From positions 1 to 64,000 of the forward strand of contig NZ_WTEY01000006.1 of the NCBI RefSeq assembly GCF_009795805.1: a stretch of 64,000 nucleotides of DNA. Direction: 5' to 3'. Shown one piece after another: positions 17,244-26,017 of the stretch (its first letter is position 1; every line of letters starts with the position of its first letter). Under the pieces are notes generated by a model. That model was not told the DNA's origin, made no database searches, and saw only the letters and a program-made list of their open reading frames with translations. The stretch comes from Gilliamella sp. Pra-s52 (GTDB lineage Bacteria > Pseudomonadota > Gammaproteobacteria > Enterobacterales > Orbaceae). A program made the translations under genes and the position numbers.

Positions 17244-19808
17244 TTATTCATTAATATCCAAATGCGTTAACGGAAGAAAACGATATAACTTACGATAGTC
17301 ATTGAATATATTATTGACCTCTAGTTGTTGTTCTTCAGTTAATTGAGCAGTGATTTGCTCTACTTTTTTTATTGCTTGGGTTTGATTATATTCAACTAAT
17401 AAACGATACCAAACTAAAGCTAATACATTATTTTTCGGAATTTCTATTCCTTGTTCATGCATTTGTGCAAGTTCAAACCATATTTTATAAATATCAGACG
17501 AAGATAATTTTAAATTTTCATCAAAGTATTCTGAGAAGCGATTTTTTTGATAGTATTCGCTAAATTCAGGATCTGAATAGTACTGCCTTAAATCATTTTG
17601 TAACAAAACTGATTTAATATATTCAGACTTATTTTTATTTTCACAATAAAAAGCTAAAAGCCTAGCAGCAGCTGGGTTGCCTGATTTTAGTAATGTTTTT
17701 ATATAAGGTAGCACGGTATTATTTGGCAAATTAACCTGTTTTTTTGCTAGTTCAAAAATTGCATAAGGATTATTATCTGCAATTTGAGCTTTAAGCATTG
17801 TATCAAATTGTTTATATTGTTCTGATAATTTGTAATATTGTGCTTTTAAAAAAGCTTTCTTTTTATCATTTTTATCACTGCTATCAATCCAACTAAAGAG
17901 CAACTCTTTCTTAGGTGTACAAATAAAAGAATCTGCACGGTTATTCATTTGACTTAACAACTCATCTTGAGCAAAAGTATCGCCATTAGCAGCAAGTGAC
18001 AATGCGGCTTTACAACTTTGATACGTTTTTAGTCCATTCCCATTTGTATCATGCCTTACATGGTGATATATGGCTTTATCGTTTTGCTCGACTTCGCTTT
18101 GAGTTTGTAACCAATCCATGCCATCAACCATAACCGTTGGGGAATGGTAAATTTGTTGGTGGTTAAGATATTGGGTTGTTAACCAATCAAATTCAGGGTG
18201 AGACTTATCAATTGTGATTAAAAAATCCTGTGCAGGTTGATAACCTTGCTTAGCTGCCAAATCAAGATATTGCCAAGCATTATGATAACTTTGCTCAACG
18301 CCTTTACCTAAATAATAAATGACACCTAACCGATAATTCGCTTTTGAATTGCCTAATTCAGCCGCTTGTTGGTAATAGGTTATTGCTGTCTTTTCGTCTT
18401 CAATAATAAAGTCATATAACGTACCAAATTGATAAAGCACTGTCGGATTGTTGGGTTCAATTTTTAATGCTGATTGATAAAGAACTATCAATTCATTGGT
18501 TGTTTTACCTTCAATATTTCTAGCATCACGATAAAAACCATAAGCCATTTCCTGTTGTTGGGCAAGTTCCAGCAAAAGAGGAATAGATTTAAATTCACGT
18601 AAGAAAAAATAATTGTCAACTTGAAATGTTTCGACTTGATTTTCTATCAGTTTTTCATAAAAAACTTCTTTATCTTTAGGGTTATCAGCAAAAACAACAT
18701 TGATAACTTTTTGGGCTTCAGCACTATCAAATTTATTTATATAAAATGGTATAATAAACTGATGTAAAAATTGATCTTGCAATGGCATATCAGTTGAAGA
18801 TGTAACGTATCTATATTTTGTTAAGTCCATCTGATGGTGCGTTAGGTCACCTTGTTCTATACCTAAATGATAATATTTTACTGCTTCTCCAATATCTTTT
18901 TCTACACCTAAGCCATTTAAATAAAACCACCCTAACTGGAAAGCGGCTTTTTGTTTTAATTTTTCTGGTATGTCAGATTGTTCGACTATTTTTAGTAACC
19001 ATTTGGCTGCCCAAAGGTAATTAGGGGTATTTAATTTTGAACCGTCAGGTTGCCCCCCATCCAAAAAGTAATTGACCATTTGCGTTGACGTTTCTAACGT
19101 TTGTTTATCAGCATATTTACTAATATTGTTTGCAGTCTTTTCAAGCCAATAGAGTGATTTTTTGGGATCGTTGAGCTTATCTTGATAGAGTTTATATAGT
19201 TGATATTGTGCCAGGTTATAACCCCCCCAATCGGTGCTTTGACTTGCTATTTTATAATGCTTGATTGCTTTAGCATAATCGGCTTTAACCTCTGTCCCCT
19301 CGTGATAAAGCAACCCTAACCAATAATGGGCTTCGCCGACGCCAAATTCTTTACCATCTGGTTGTGCTAACCAAAATGTACCTTCAATAATTCGAAATTT
19401 TGCTTTGTCTGAAATCGGCGAAGCAGCCCTTTCTAACCAATAAAGTCCTTTTTTAATATCTTTGGACACTAATTCCCCTTTAATATAAGCAACACCTAAG
19501 TCTGCTTGGGCGATAGGGTATAGGTTTTCGGCTGATTTTGTTAACAATTCGATATATTTATCGGCAGATTTATCGCGACAACCTGACAATTCTTTCTTGC
19601 TATGTTTGAAATATAACTGATCAGAGCGACAATAAAAACTATCCTTTTTTATTAAAGGGTTATAAGCCTGAGCGATTTGATATTGGGCAACGCTATCTTT
19701 CCTTTTGAAAGCTAAATACCAATCTTCTTGATAGATAACGCTTGCAAATGTGCAACAAGGGAAAGCCCAAAACATGGTCAACAAAAACAAAATTTTTTTA
19801 TTATTCAT
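17244..19808 (-). CDS. Large exported Sel1/TPR-repeat protein
   Basis: 854 residues with a signal peptide (LFLLTMFWAFPCCTFA) and many Sel1-like repeats. Examples are AQADLGVAYIKG...KGLYWLERAA, AHYWLGLLYHEG...AIKHYKIA, AAFQLGWFYLNGLG...AVKYYHLG and ANYRLGVIYYLGKG...AWQYLDLAAKQG. Such repeats form an alpha-helical solenoid for protein binding; the partner is unknown. Several Cys residues could form periplasmic disulfides. It is the fourth gene of the cluster, 58 bp after the 207-aa lipoprotein gene. No enzymatic domain was seen. Confidence 0.8.
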   Translation of the reverse strand: MNNKKILFLLTMFWAFPCCTFASVIYQEDWYLAFKRKDSVAQYQIAQAYNPLIKKDSFYCRSDQLYFKHSKKELSGCRDKSADKYIELLTKSAENLYPIAQADLGVAYIKGELVSKDIKKGLYWLERAASPISDKAKFRIIEGTFWLAQPDGKEFGVGEAHYWLGLLYHEGTEVKADYAKAIKHYKIASQSTDWGGYNLAQYQLYKLYQDKLNDPKKSLYWLEKTANNISKYADKQTLETSTQMVNYFLDGGQPDGSKLNTPNYLWAAKWLLKIVEQSDIPEKLKQKAAFQLGWFYLNGLGVEKDIGEAVKYYHLGIEQGDLTHHQMDLTKYRYVTSSTDMPLQDQFLHQFIIPFYINKFDSAEAQKVINVVFADNPKDKEVFYEKLIENQVETFQVDNYFFLREFKSIPLLLELAQQQEMAYGFYRDARNIEGKTTNELIVLYQSALKIEPNNPTVLYQFGTLYDFIIEDEKTAITYYQQAAELGNSKANYRLGVIYYLGKGVEQSYHNAWQYLDLAAKQGYQPAQDFLITIDKSHPEFDWLTTQYLNHQQIYHSPTVMVDGMDWLQTQSEVEQNDKAIYHHVRHDTNGNGLKTYQSCKAALSLAANGDTFAQDELLSQMNNRADSFICTPKKELLFSWIDSSDKNDKKKAFLKAQYYKLSEQYKQFDTMLKAQIADNNPYAIFELAKKQVNLPNNTVLPYIKTLLKSGNPAAARLLAFYCENKNKSEYIKSVLLQNDLRQYYSDPEFSEYYQKNRFSEYFDENLKLSSSDIYKIWFELAQMHEQGIEIPKNNVLALVWYRLLVEYNQTQAIKKVEQITAQLTEEQQLEVNNIFNDYRKLYRFLPLTHLDINE

Positions 19809-19866
19809 ATTACTACATCTTATTTATTTAAGTGCATTACAAAATAGATAACGATCTTCCATCCAT

Positions 19867-20478
19867 TTAGCGAAGTTTAATTAATTCGGATTCCTCAATT
19901 TGAAATGAAGAATAATATAAACTAGATTGATAATGAATTGCCTTTGCATCATAAAGCCGTTCGGTATTGAGCGAAGGGGTTATATAATATTGCGTTAGGC
20001 GTTTATCTTTTGCCCAATCAGGAATATCACTAAATGAATAATGATAATAGACCAATTTTGATTTTTTACTGCGTTGACTATACCTTTCTGAAATCGATTC
20101 AGTTTTATACACATCATTGACTTTAATATTGCCAAAACAAAAACCATCTTTTTCTGGATTAAAATACGTTTTACCTTCTTGGGATAATCGATATCTTGTG
20201 GCATAAGTTAATGACCCATCCAACTTGGTTATGGATAACTTACGTTTAGTTAATAAGTTTAAATCGACAAAAATATCTACTAGTTCATCATTCAGATTAT
20301 CTTCAACGATATTGTCATCAAAAATATCTTTAGGAAATCGTCTTACTTCTTTAGGTAAAGAATAACACAATGGTTGATTATTATTGATTGTCGATTGTAA
20401 TTCATCTTTATTAATGTTGTTATCACAAGCCACAAGCGACAAACCACAAAGCAGCATAAATAGTGTTTTTAACTTCAT
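19867..20478 (-). CDS. Predicted lipoprotein, paralog of its upstream neighbour
   Basis: About 203 residues with a lipoprotein signal (LFMLLCGLSLVAC). The middle part contains YRLSQEGKTYF and DGFCFGNIKVNDV, closely paralleling YNLTEKGKRYY and SGFCFGKVTVEKI in the preceding gene, so the two are probably tandem paralogs. The ATG at 20478 overlaps the upstream stop as TAATG, with GGGA six bases before it. ATG at 20490 is possible but has its SD too close. Function unknown. Confidence 0.75.
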   Translation of the reverse strand: MKLKTLFMLLCGLSLVACDNNINKDELQSTINNNQPLCYSLPKEVRRFPKDIFDDNIVEDNLNDELVDIFVDLNLLTKRKLSITKLDGSLTYATRYRLSQEGKTYFNPEKDGFCFGNIKVNDVYKTESISERYSQRSKKSKLVYYHYSFSDIPDWAKDKRLTQYYITPSLNTERLYDAKAIHYQSSLYYSSFQIEESELIKLR

Positions 20479-21116
20479 TATTGATCCCATCCTCCGTAGA
20501 TGTGGGTAATTAAACCAATTCCTGACACGCTATAAAGCTGATTGTTTTTATCTAAACTAAATGTAGCGGTTGCGGTTTTTGATGGATTATTAATATACGA
20601 ATCTTGTTTTGATAAAATAGGCTCAATATTGGCAGGAAAATCAGCCACTTTATATTGGTACTCAACAGTAACATAATTACCAGCTTTATCGGTTTTGTTT
20701 ATTTTTTCAACCGTAACTTTACCGAAACAAAAACCAGAATTCTCTAATTTAGGCCAAGTTTTGTAGTAGCGTTTCCCTTTTTCGGTTAGGTTATAAGTGT
20801 ATTGATAATCTCGACTAGAATTACTTATTGCCGTGATCGACTCATCAACTAATTCAGCATCGAACGCCATCAATAGGGGCTCTGATATCAAGCTAGAATA
20901 ATCAAAGTGATAAGGGAAATGACTAATGTATTCAAATACAACACATTCAACGGGTTCGCCATTTTCATTAATTGCATCAAAACGTTGTTGAATTTCTTTT
21001 TGCCACTGTTCAGATGTTAAATTAAGTGTCGCATCAGCACGTGACTCATTACTCACGATGGCTAACATCAATGCCATGCATAATGGGCAAAATGATAAAT
21101 ATTTCTTAAGTTTCAT
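20478..21116 (-). CDS. Exported protein, function unknown
   Basis: 212 residues with a signal peptide (FCPLCMALMLAIVSNESRA). It shares the GFCFG-V motif and overall order with the downstream lipoprotein gene. That makes a tandem duplication likely, one copy soluble and one lipid-anchored. It starts six bases after the stop of the 684-aa gene and its stop overlaps the next start, which indicates translational coupling. Family not recognised. Confidence 0.75.
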   Translation of the reverse strand: MKLKKYLSFCPLCMALMLAIVSNESRADATLNLTSEQWQKEIQQRFDAINENGEPVECVVFEYISHFPYHFDYSSLISEPLLMAFDAELVDESITAISNSSRDYQYTYNLTEKGKRYYKTWPKLENSGFCFGKVTVEKINKTDKAGNYVTVEYQYKVADFPANIEPILSKQDSYINNPSKTATATFSLDKNNQLYSVSGIGLITHIYGGWDQ

Positions 21117-21122
21117 AAAGTC

Positions 21123-23177
21123 TTAACGTCCTATACCTGTACTAGAATAATAGTAAGATGGTTCAAAAAACAACGCATTTTGCAAGCTAGTTAATTCTTT
21201 TGAATTTTTTTGTTGCTTTTTAGGATAAATAAGTTCGGTTAACGACATTGGAAAACAACGTCCCTTATTCAGATAATCAAAGTTTTTTGTTGAAAGCACC
21301 GAATCTGTTAACGGAAATTGACTACAACGATAAGCAGGTAGCCTATCAAGTTGATAGTCTGGTCGAGTCTTAATTTGCTTAGCCCAATCAATTTCCATTG
21401 ATGTAAAGTTAGAAAAGGTATCGTCAGGATTGTTAGTTAAAACAATCATATGATCTTTAACAAAAATGACTTGCGCAATCAGATGACTAGTAGTAACTAC
21501 TTGCCTATTATCTTCGTCGATATGCTCAAAGATATAACGATAGCCAAATTTCATTGTGTGATTTTCAACATCTAATTGTGGTTCTATTAACCATTCAAAA
21601 TGTTGATAGCGATTGCGGTAATTTATCGCTTTACGTTGTAAATTATCTTTTATTTCTTGCAGAAGCTTAGGATCATCAAACCGCTTTTTTTCTGCCTTTA
21701 AATCAATATAGCCAACATTATGTACAGAAATACACAATTGATTATTATTGCTATATGCTGGCATCAAAAAACGATTACAGCCTTTTTCAAGAAAAGGCCT
21801 CTCATAATAAATATAGCCATCTGGTATAGCTAAATCAGCAATATCTTTAATATTAACCGTTTCAGGACCAACTAAATAGGTTTCATTTTTGGTATGTTTT
21901 ATTGTATTGTTCTGTTTATTATTTTGTTTTTTGATGACAAAATAATTGGCAATTTCACCGATTTTATCTTCGGGAATATCAACGACCTTATATTTTTTAT
22001 TCATCCAAGTATCTCTTACGACCGATTCATCAACATATCGGTTCAATAAACACTCTTTTTCAATATCTAAAGGCCATACAATGTTACCTTGCGTATCTTT
22101 CAAAACGATCAAATCTTGCTTACAAGCACTGTTTTGGGTTTCATCGATTTTATCTTCATAGAATAAAACATGACCATCCTGATCCAAAATTTTGGTTAAA
22201 ACTCCCCCATCTTTATGGTCTTTTTTGGGTAAATTGGTTTTAGCATAAAACAGCACATGATCACCGACTTGAACGGTACTATAACTATCGTATTTATCGA
22301 TAGTTTTGCCTGTAGAATTAATTAAACGATACTGATCTTCATTGCTATCCTTTTTAACCCAACTTACCGAACCATAAAAAGGGGTGACTTGATAAAAATT
22401 ATTTTCATAGATCATAGTCCCTTCGTAATCATAAAGTTGATATACCTCATAATTATCTTGATAATTTTTCACCCAAAAATATTGACCAGAAAGATCTACA
22501 TTATTATCAAAATGATAGCTATTCATCTCCCATGCTCGTATACCGACATCCACTTCTTTACCGGTTTTTTTATTAATAAGATATTTGCTGTTATGTTTGT
22601 AACACAGCTGCATGATTTTATCGAGGGTGACGTTTTGACAATGTGGATTGTATTTGCTGTTTAGCTCATTGGGGTTCTTACTAACAAATTGCCCCTGCAA
22701 ATCAATATAACCCTGTTTATTATCTTGCGTTTTTACTTCAGCGTAGCCATTATTAAATGGATAGATTTTTTTATAATAAACGCCTTTAGGGGTAATTAAA
22801 TGACCATCGGTATCAATTAAAACTGATGCCTTAGTATCTTGATAGTAATAAGCAATTCTTTCATTACCCAAATACCTCAACGACCCACCGGGTTTGAAAG
22901 TTAAAATATCACCCTGTTTATCAAAAGAATATTCAAAGTTTTCAACTTGCCTAGAATTATTAAAAAAAACATCATTATTTTTTTGTATAATCCAATAATG
23001 ATCCTTATACGTTATTGTATTTTCATCCTGCACATTATCGACAATCACCTTACCGCTACGATCAAGTAACAAATTCTTATAAGGCACATAAAGTCTTGCA
23101 TCATCAGCATACGACGACATTGAAAAGCAAGCCAAACTTATTAGATATAAAGCGCTCTTTAATCTTTTTTTTATCAC
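21123..23177 (-). CDS. Large exported WG-repeat-like protein
   Basis: 684 residues with a signal peptide ending SMSSYA. The N-terminal half holds beta-rich repeats of WG type, e.g. YPFNNGYAEVKTQDNKQGYID followed by LQGQFV, and related units LLLDRSGKVIVD and VLIDTDGHLITP. The C-terminal third (about residues 520-600) is a separate domain that faintly resembles periplasmic DUF2167-like sequence; I do not trust this further. It is the first gene of the five-gene unit, so the promoter should lie in 23178-23400. Confidence 0.7.
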   Translation of the reverse strand: MIKKRLKSALYLISLACFSMSSYADDARLYVPYKNLLLDRSGKVIVDNVQDENTITYKDHYWIIQKNNDVFFNNSRQVENFEYSFDKQGDILTFKPGGSLRYLGNERIAYYYQDTKASVLIDTDGHLITPKGVYYKKIYPFNNGYAEVKTQDNKQGYIDLQGQFVSKNPNELNSKYNPHCQNVTLDKIMQLCYKHNSKYLINKKTGKEVDVGIRAWEMNSYHFDNNVDLSGQYFWVKNYQDNYEVYQLYDYEGTMIYENNFYQVTPFYGSVSWVKKDSNEDQYRLINSTGKTIDKYDSYSTVQVGDHVLFYAKTNLPKKDHKDGGVLTKILDQDGHVLFYEDKIDETQNSACKQDLIVLKDTQGNIVWPLDIEKECLLNRYVDESVVRDTWMNKKYKVVDIPEDKIGEIANYFVIKKQNNKQNNTIKHTKNETYLVGPETVNIKDIADLAIPDGYIYYERPFLEKGCNRFLMPAYSNNNQLCISVHNVGYIDLKAEKKRFDDPKLLQEIKDNLQRKAINYRNRYQHFEWLIEPQLDVENHTMKFGYRYIFEHIDEDNRQVVTTSHLIAQVIFVKDHMIVLTNNPDDTFSNFTSMEIDWAKQIKTRPDYQLDRLPAYRCSQFPLTDSVLSTKNFDYLNKGRCFPMSLTELIYPKKQQKNSKELTSLQNALFFEPSYYYSSTGIGR

Positions 23178-23407
23178 TTAACTATTTCCTTTCCTTAACA
23201 AAATTCCAATCATTCATTATTAACGGTTAGTGTTTATTGAATAATGGTAATAGTGAAATTAATGATTATTTTTATTAATACCTAATTCTAAAATAAAATA
23301 AGGTTAATTTCTTGTTATTTTTCAAATATGATTTTTGAAAATGGTGTGAGGTTTTTTATTGGGGGAATTTTCTATAAAAAAACATACTATCAAATGCTCA
23401 AAAATTA

Positions 23408-23595
23408 GTCAGGAAAGGTATTGATTTTATTGAAGTTTTTATTTGACTCTTTTTAAGCAAAATCAACCACTTGCATAACTAGCGTTAAATACCAACAACT
23501 AACAAACCCGTAAAACCAATAAAAGCACACTCTGGATAACTGCATTTAATCGCAAAAAAGTGGTCAGGAAAGGTACTGATTTTATTAAAGTTTTT
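23408..23595 (+). repeat. Left ~185-bp direct repeat of the 23.4-24.4 kb island
   Basis: This unit starts and ends with the dispersed GTCAGGAAAG core (23408 and 23563). In between is a conserved stretch containing ACCAACAACTAACAAACC and AAAAGCACACTC. The unit recurs at 24247-24437 with roughly 92% identity by eye. The two copies enclose the CRISPR-like relic and a hairpin-rich element. Confidence 0.85.
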
Positions 23596-23758
23596 TCTAT
23601 CCGTTTTTTTGAATATAAACCTCTACAAACCCTTTTTTTTACGATAATTTAAAATTAAATAAAATCAATGCATTAGAAAACAGCTTAAAAAAAGGGTTTT
23701 CAAAGCCAAAATTGTTGTTTATCTTTATATAACGAGATTTATCAAATCTTGAGTTCTC

Positions 23759-23846
23759 CCTTAACGCCGTATAGGCGGTTTAGAAAAATCTTGAGCATCA
23801 TAAAATTCTTTATTACATCCTTAACGCCGTATAGGCGGCAATAAAA
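23759..23846 (+). CRISPR. One-spacer, type I-F-like CRISPR relic
   Basis: Two 28-bp units start exactly 60 bp apart (23759 and 23819), giving a 32-bp spacer. The 28/32 geometry is that of type I-F. The first unit, with core CGCCGTATAGGCG and tail TTTAGAAA, aligns with the I-F repeat (CTGCCGTATAGGCAG with tail CTTAGAAA). One stem pair has changed from T-A to C-G with pairing kept. The first 20 bases of both units are identical; the second unit has a degenerate 3' end, as expected at the trailer end. An AT-rich region lies to the left. No cas genes are in the window. Confidence 0.65.
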
Positions 23847-23884
23847 AATAAAATTAATCACATAATTAAAAAACAATCGACTAT

Positions 23885-24130
23885 ACTATCTGCCTTATTC
23901 AGGCGTCAGAATGTGCCGACAACAGAGTGAGGTTAGCACGCCAAACAGGGATGTTTGGCGAGTTTGTGGCGCACTTGACAAATTTGTCTGGAACAAATTT
24001 GAACACCTGAGCATAGCGAAGGTGGCCTCGTAGAGGCGAGTATCAGGATGATACGAGTATTGCCGAAGGCCACATTCTGCAGCCAAAGCGAGGGATTGCT
24101 AAGGGAATTCGCTTTAAATTCCCTTGGCTC
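23885..24130. other. Hairpin-rich, GC-richer intergenic element
   Basis: Consecutive perfect inverted repeats are visible: CGCCAAAC/GTTTGGCG (23939-23960), CAAATTTGT/ACAAATTTG (23979-24001), GCCTC/GAGGC (24025-24037), GTATCA/TGATAC (24040-24054), an enclosing GTGGCC/GGCCAC (24022-24073), and AAGGGAATT/AATTCCCTT (24101-24125). Two minus-strand frames of 63 and 69 codons exist, but they follow the stems and have no SD. It looks like a structured RNA or a mobile cassette rather than a gene. Not identified. Confidence 0.5.
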
Positions 24131-24246
24131 GGACGTGGTCACTGTGGCTATTTTATTCGCAAAAAGTCAAAACGTCCGAAACCACCGCACTTAATTTATT
24201 CTATTCACAAAAACAAAAAAAGGCCTGATTTTCCGCTAAAAAATCA

Positions 24247-24437
24247 GTCAGGAAAGGTATTGATTTTATTGAAGTTTTTGTTTAGCTCTTTTTAAGAAAA
24301 ATCAACCGCTTGCATAATTAGCATTAAACACCAACAACTAACAAACCCGTAAAACCAATAAAAGCACACTCAGGATAACTGCATTTAACCGCAAAAAACG
24401 GTCAGAAAAAGTGTTGATTTTATTAAATTTTTTGATT
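24247..24437 (+). repeat. Right ~185-bp direct repeat of the 23.4-24.4 kb island
   Basis: Second copy of the unit at 23408-23595, same orientation, with scattered substitutions and a more degenerate terminal core at 24401 (GTCAGAAAAAG). It ends about 50 bp before the tcyP stop codon. Confidence 0.85.
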
Positions 24438-24484
24438 TTTAAAATCAACACTAACATCAGCTTAGAACAACCTCCTCATTGCTA

Positions 24485-25906
24485 TCAAACCTCTGACGAC
24501 TCATTTTCAAGAGTAATATTCGGATCGTTATACACACCCATATCCATAAGGCCAATTTCACGATCGGTTACCACTGCGGCTGTCATAGCGCCAGATACAT
24601 TAGCTAAAGTTCTTGCCATATCAATAATTGGATCCACGGCTAAAACCATTCCAATTAATGGGAAGTATTCGGCCATCCCCATCCCCGATAAAACAACAGT
24701 TGCGGCAACTGTTGCTGTGCCGGGAATGCCGGCGATGCCGATTGAACCAATAACGACCACAATGACAAGCATAATATAAAATTGGATATTTGTTTCAATG
24801 CCAACCATATGGGCTACCATCACGGCAAGTAAAGCAGGGAAAAAACCTGCACACCCATTCATTCCCATTGTACTGCCAAGTGAGCCGACTAAATTTGCAG
24901 TGCCGGTATTCACTCCCATTCGAATGGTTAATGTTGAGATAGTCATTGGTAATGAGCCAACTGATGAGCGACTAGTAAAGGCTAATAACCATGTTCCTAG
25001 CGCTTTTTTTATAAACATAGTTGGTGAAATACCATGAATCGAAACAATGGCAATATGCACAATTAACATAATCAATGTGGCAATATAGATGGCGGCAACA
25101 AAGCTTGAGACCTGAATAATGGCCGGTATTCCATTAGAAATAATGGTGCGAGCCAGTAACGCAATGACTGCGTAAGGCATGTATTTAATAACCGTCATCG
25201 CAATGGACATAACGATCTTGTAAAGTGCTTCGATAAATGTTTTAAAGAGTGAAATAGGTTGTGGATTCTTCTTTTCCATTCTATTGGCGGCAAGCCCCAT
25301 TAAGGCAGAGAAGATGACTAATCCAACAATATTTTCATTTACCATTGATGCAATAATATTACTTGGGATTAGATTTACAAAGGTATCAATAATATTGGTG
25401 TATTGTTTTGCTTGCGCTTGATGTACAGAGCTTGAGCTTATTTCACCTAAAGAAAATAGATTCGCTAGCAAAATACCGATGATACAAGCAATGGCTGTTG
25501 TAAACAGTAACCAAAAAATTCCTCTAAATGCAATTTGAGGTAGATTTTTTTTTCCCGAAAAGTCGATAATCACTTTAACAATCGATACAAAAATAAGTGG
25601 TATTACTAGCATTCGGATAAAGGCAATAAATGCTCGACCAAATAGCCCATACCATGTTGCGGTTTCCTGCATCCAGAGGGTTGCCGCATCAGGAAATCCC
25701 GCCACAGCTTGAATGCCTAGACCAAGTATAGCACCAAGGATTAAGCCAACTAACATACGAACTGAAAAATTGACTTTTTTATCTTGTAACGGTTTCATCA
25801 CCGCAAAAAAACAGATGAGAAGTAGTCCAATACCAATGAGGGTTTGATAATGGGTAATTGATAAGAACTTTTCAAAAAAAGTCCCCTGAAAAATGGCATC
25901 TGACAT
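24485..25906 (-). CDS. tcyP: L-cystine/dicarboxylate:cation symporter, TcyP-like
   Basis: 473-residue inner-membrane carrier of the dicarboxylate/amino acid:cation symporter family, closest in my reading to the sodium-coupled cystine importer TcyP (YdjN, 463 aa). Landmarks are the serine-rich re-entrant loop TSRSSVGSLPMTI, MGMNGCAGFFP, and the substrate-site region VDPIIDMARTLANVSG. An AGAGAGG ribosome-binding site precedes the ATG. Upstream is a 17-bp tandem repeat and then a CoA-disulfide-reductase-like gene, fitting a thiol/cystine theme. The exact substrate is inferred. Confidence 0.85.
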   Translation of the reverse strand: MSDAIFQGTFFEKFLSITHYQTLIGIGLLLICFFAVMKPLQDKKVNFSVRMLVGLILGAILGLGIQAVAGFPDAATLWMQETATWYGLFGRAFIAFIRMLVIPLIFVSIVKVIIDFSGKKNLPQIAFRGIFWLLFTTAIACIIGILLANLFSLGEISSSSVHQAQAKQYTNIIDTFVNLIPSNIIASMVNENIVGLVIFSALMGLAANRMEKKNPQPISLFKTFIEALYKIVMSIAMTVIKYMPYAVIALLARTIISNGIPAIIQVSSFVAAIYIATLIMLIVHIAIVSIHGISPTMFIKKALGTWLLAFTSRSSVGSLPMTISTLTIRMGVNTGTANLVGSLGSTMGMNGCAGFFPALLAVMVAHMVGIETNIQFYIMLVIVVVIGSIGIAGIPGTATVAATVVLSGMGMAEYFPLIGMVLAVDPIIDMARTLANVSGAMTAAVVTDREIGLMDMGVYNDPNITLENESSEV

Positions 25907-25948
25907 AATTAGCCTCTCTTTTGATAATTCAGTTATCTGGTTAACAAT

Positions 25949-25982
25949 CTATGTTTAATTACGTGCTATGTTTAATTACGTG
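25949..25982. repeat. Perfect 17-bp tandem duplication upstream of tcyP
   Basis: CTATGTTTAATTACGTG occurs twice head to tail, with a partial third echo (GATGTTTAACTA) at about 25987. It lies 43 bp before the tcyP start, in the gap after the reductase gene, so it could be a pair of operators or duplicated promoter elements. Confidence 0.75.
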
Positions 25983-26017
25983 ATTTGATGTTTAACTATA
26001 AATATATTATATGTTGT

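Noticed and set aside
23895-24142. Two overlapping minus-strand frames (63 and 69 codons)
   Set aside because: They run through a chain of perfect hairpins, lack ribosome-binding sites and have no recognisable domain. The DNA structure explains the open frames better than coding.
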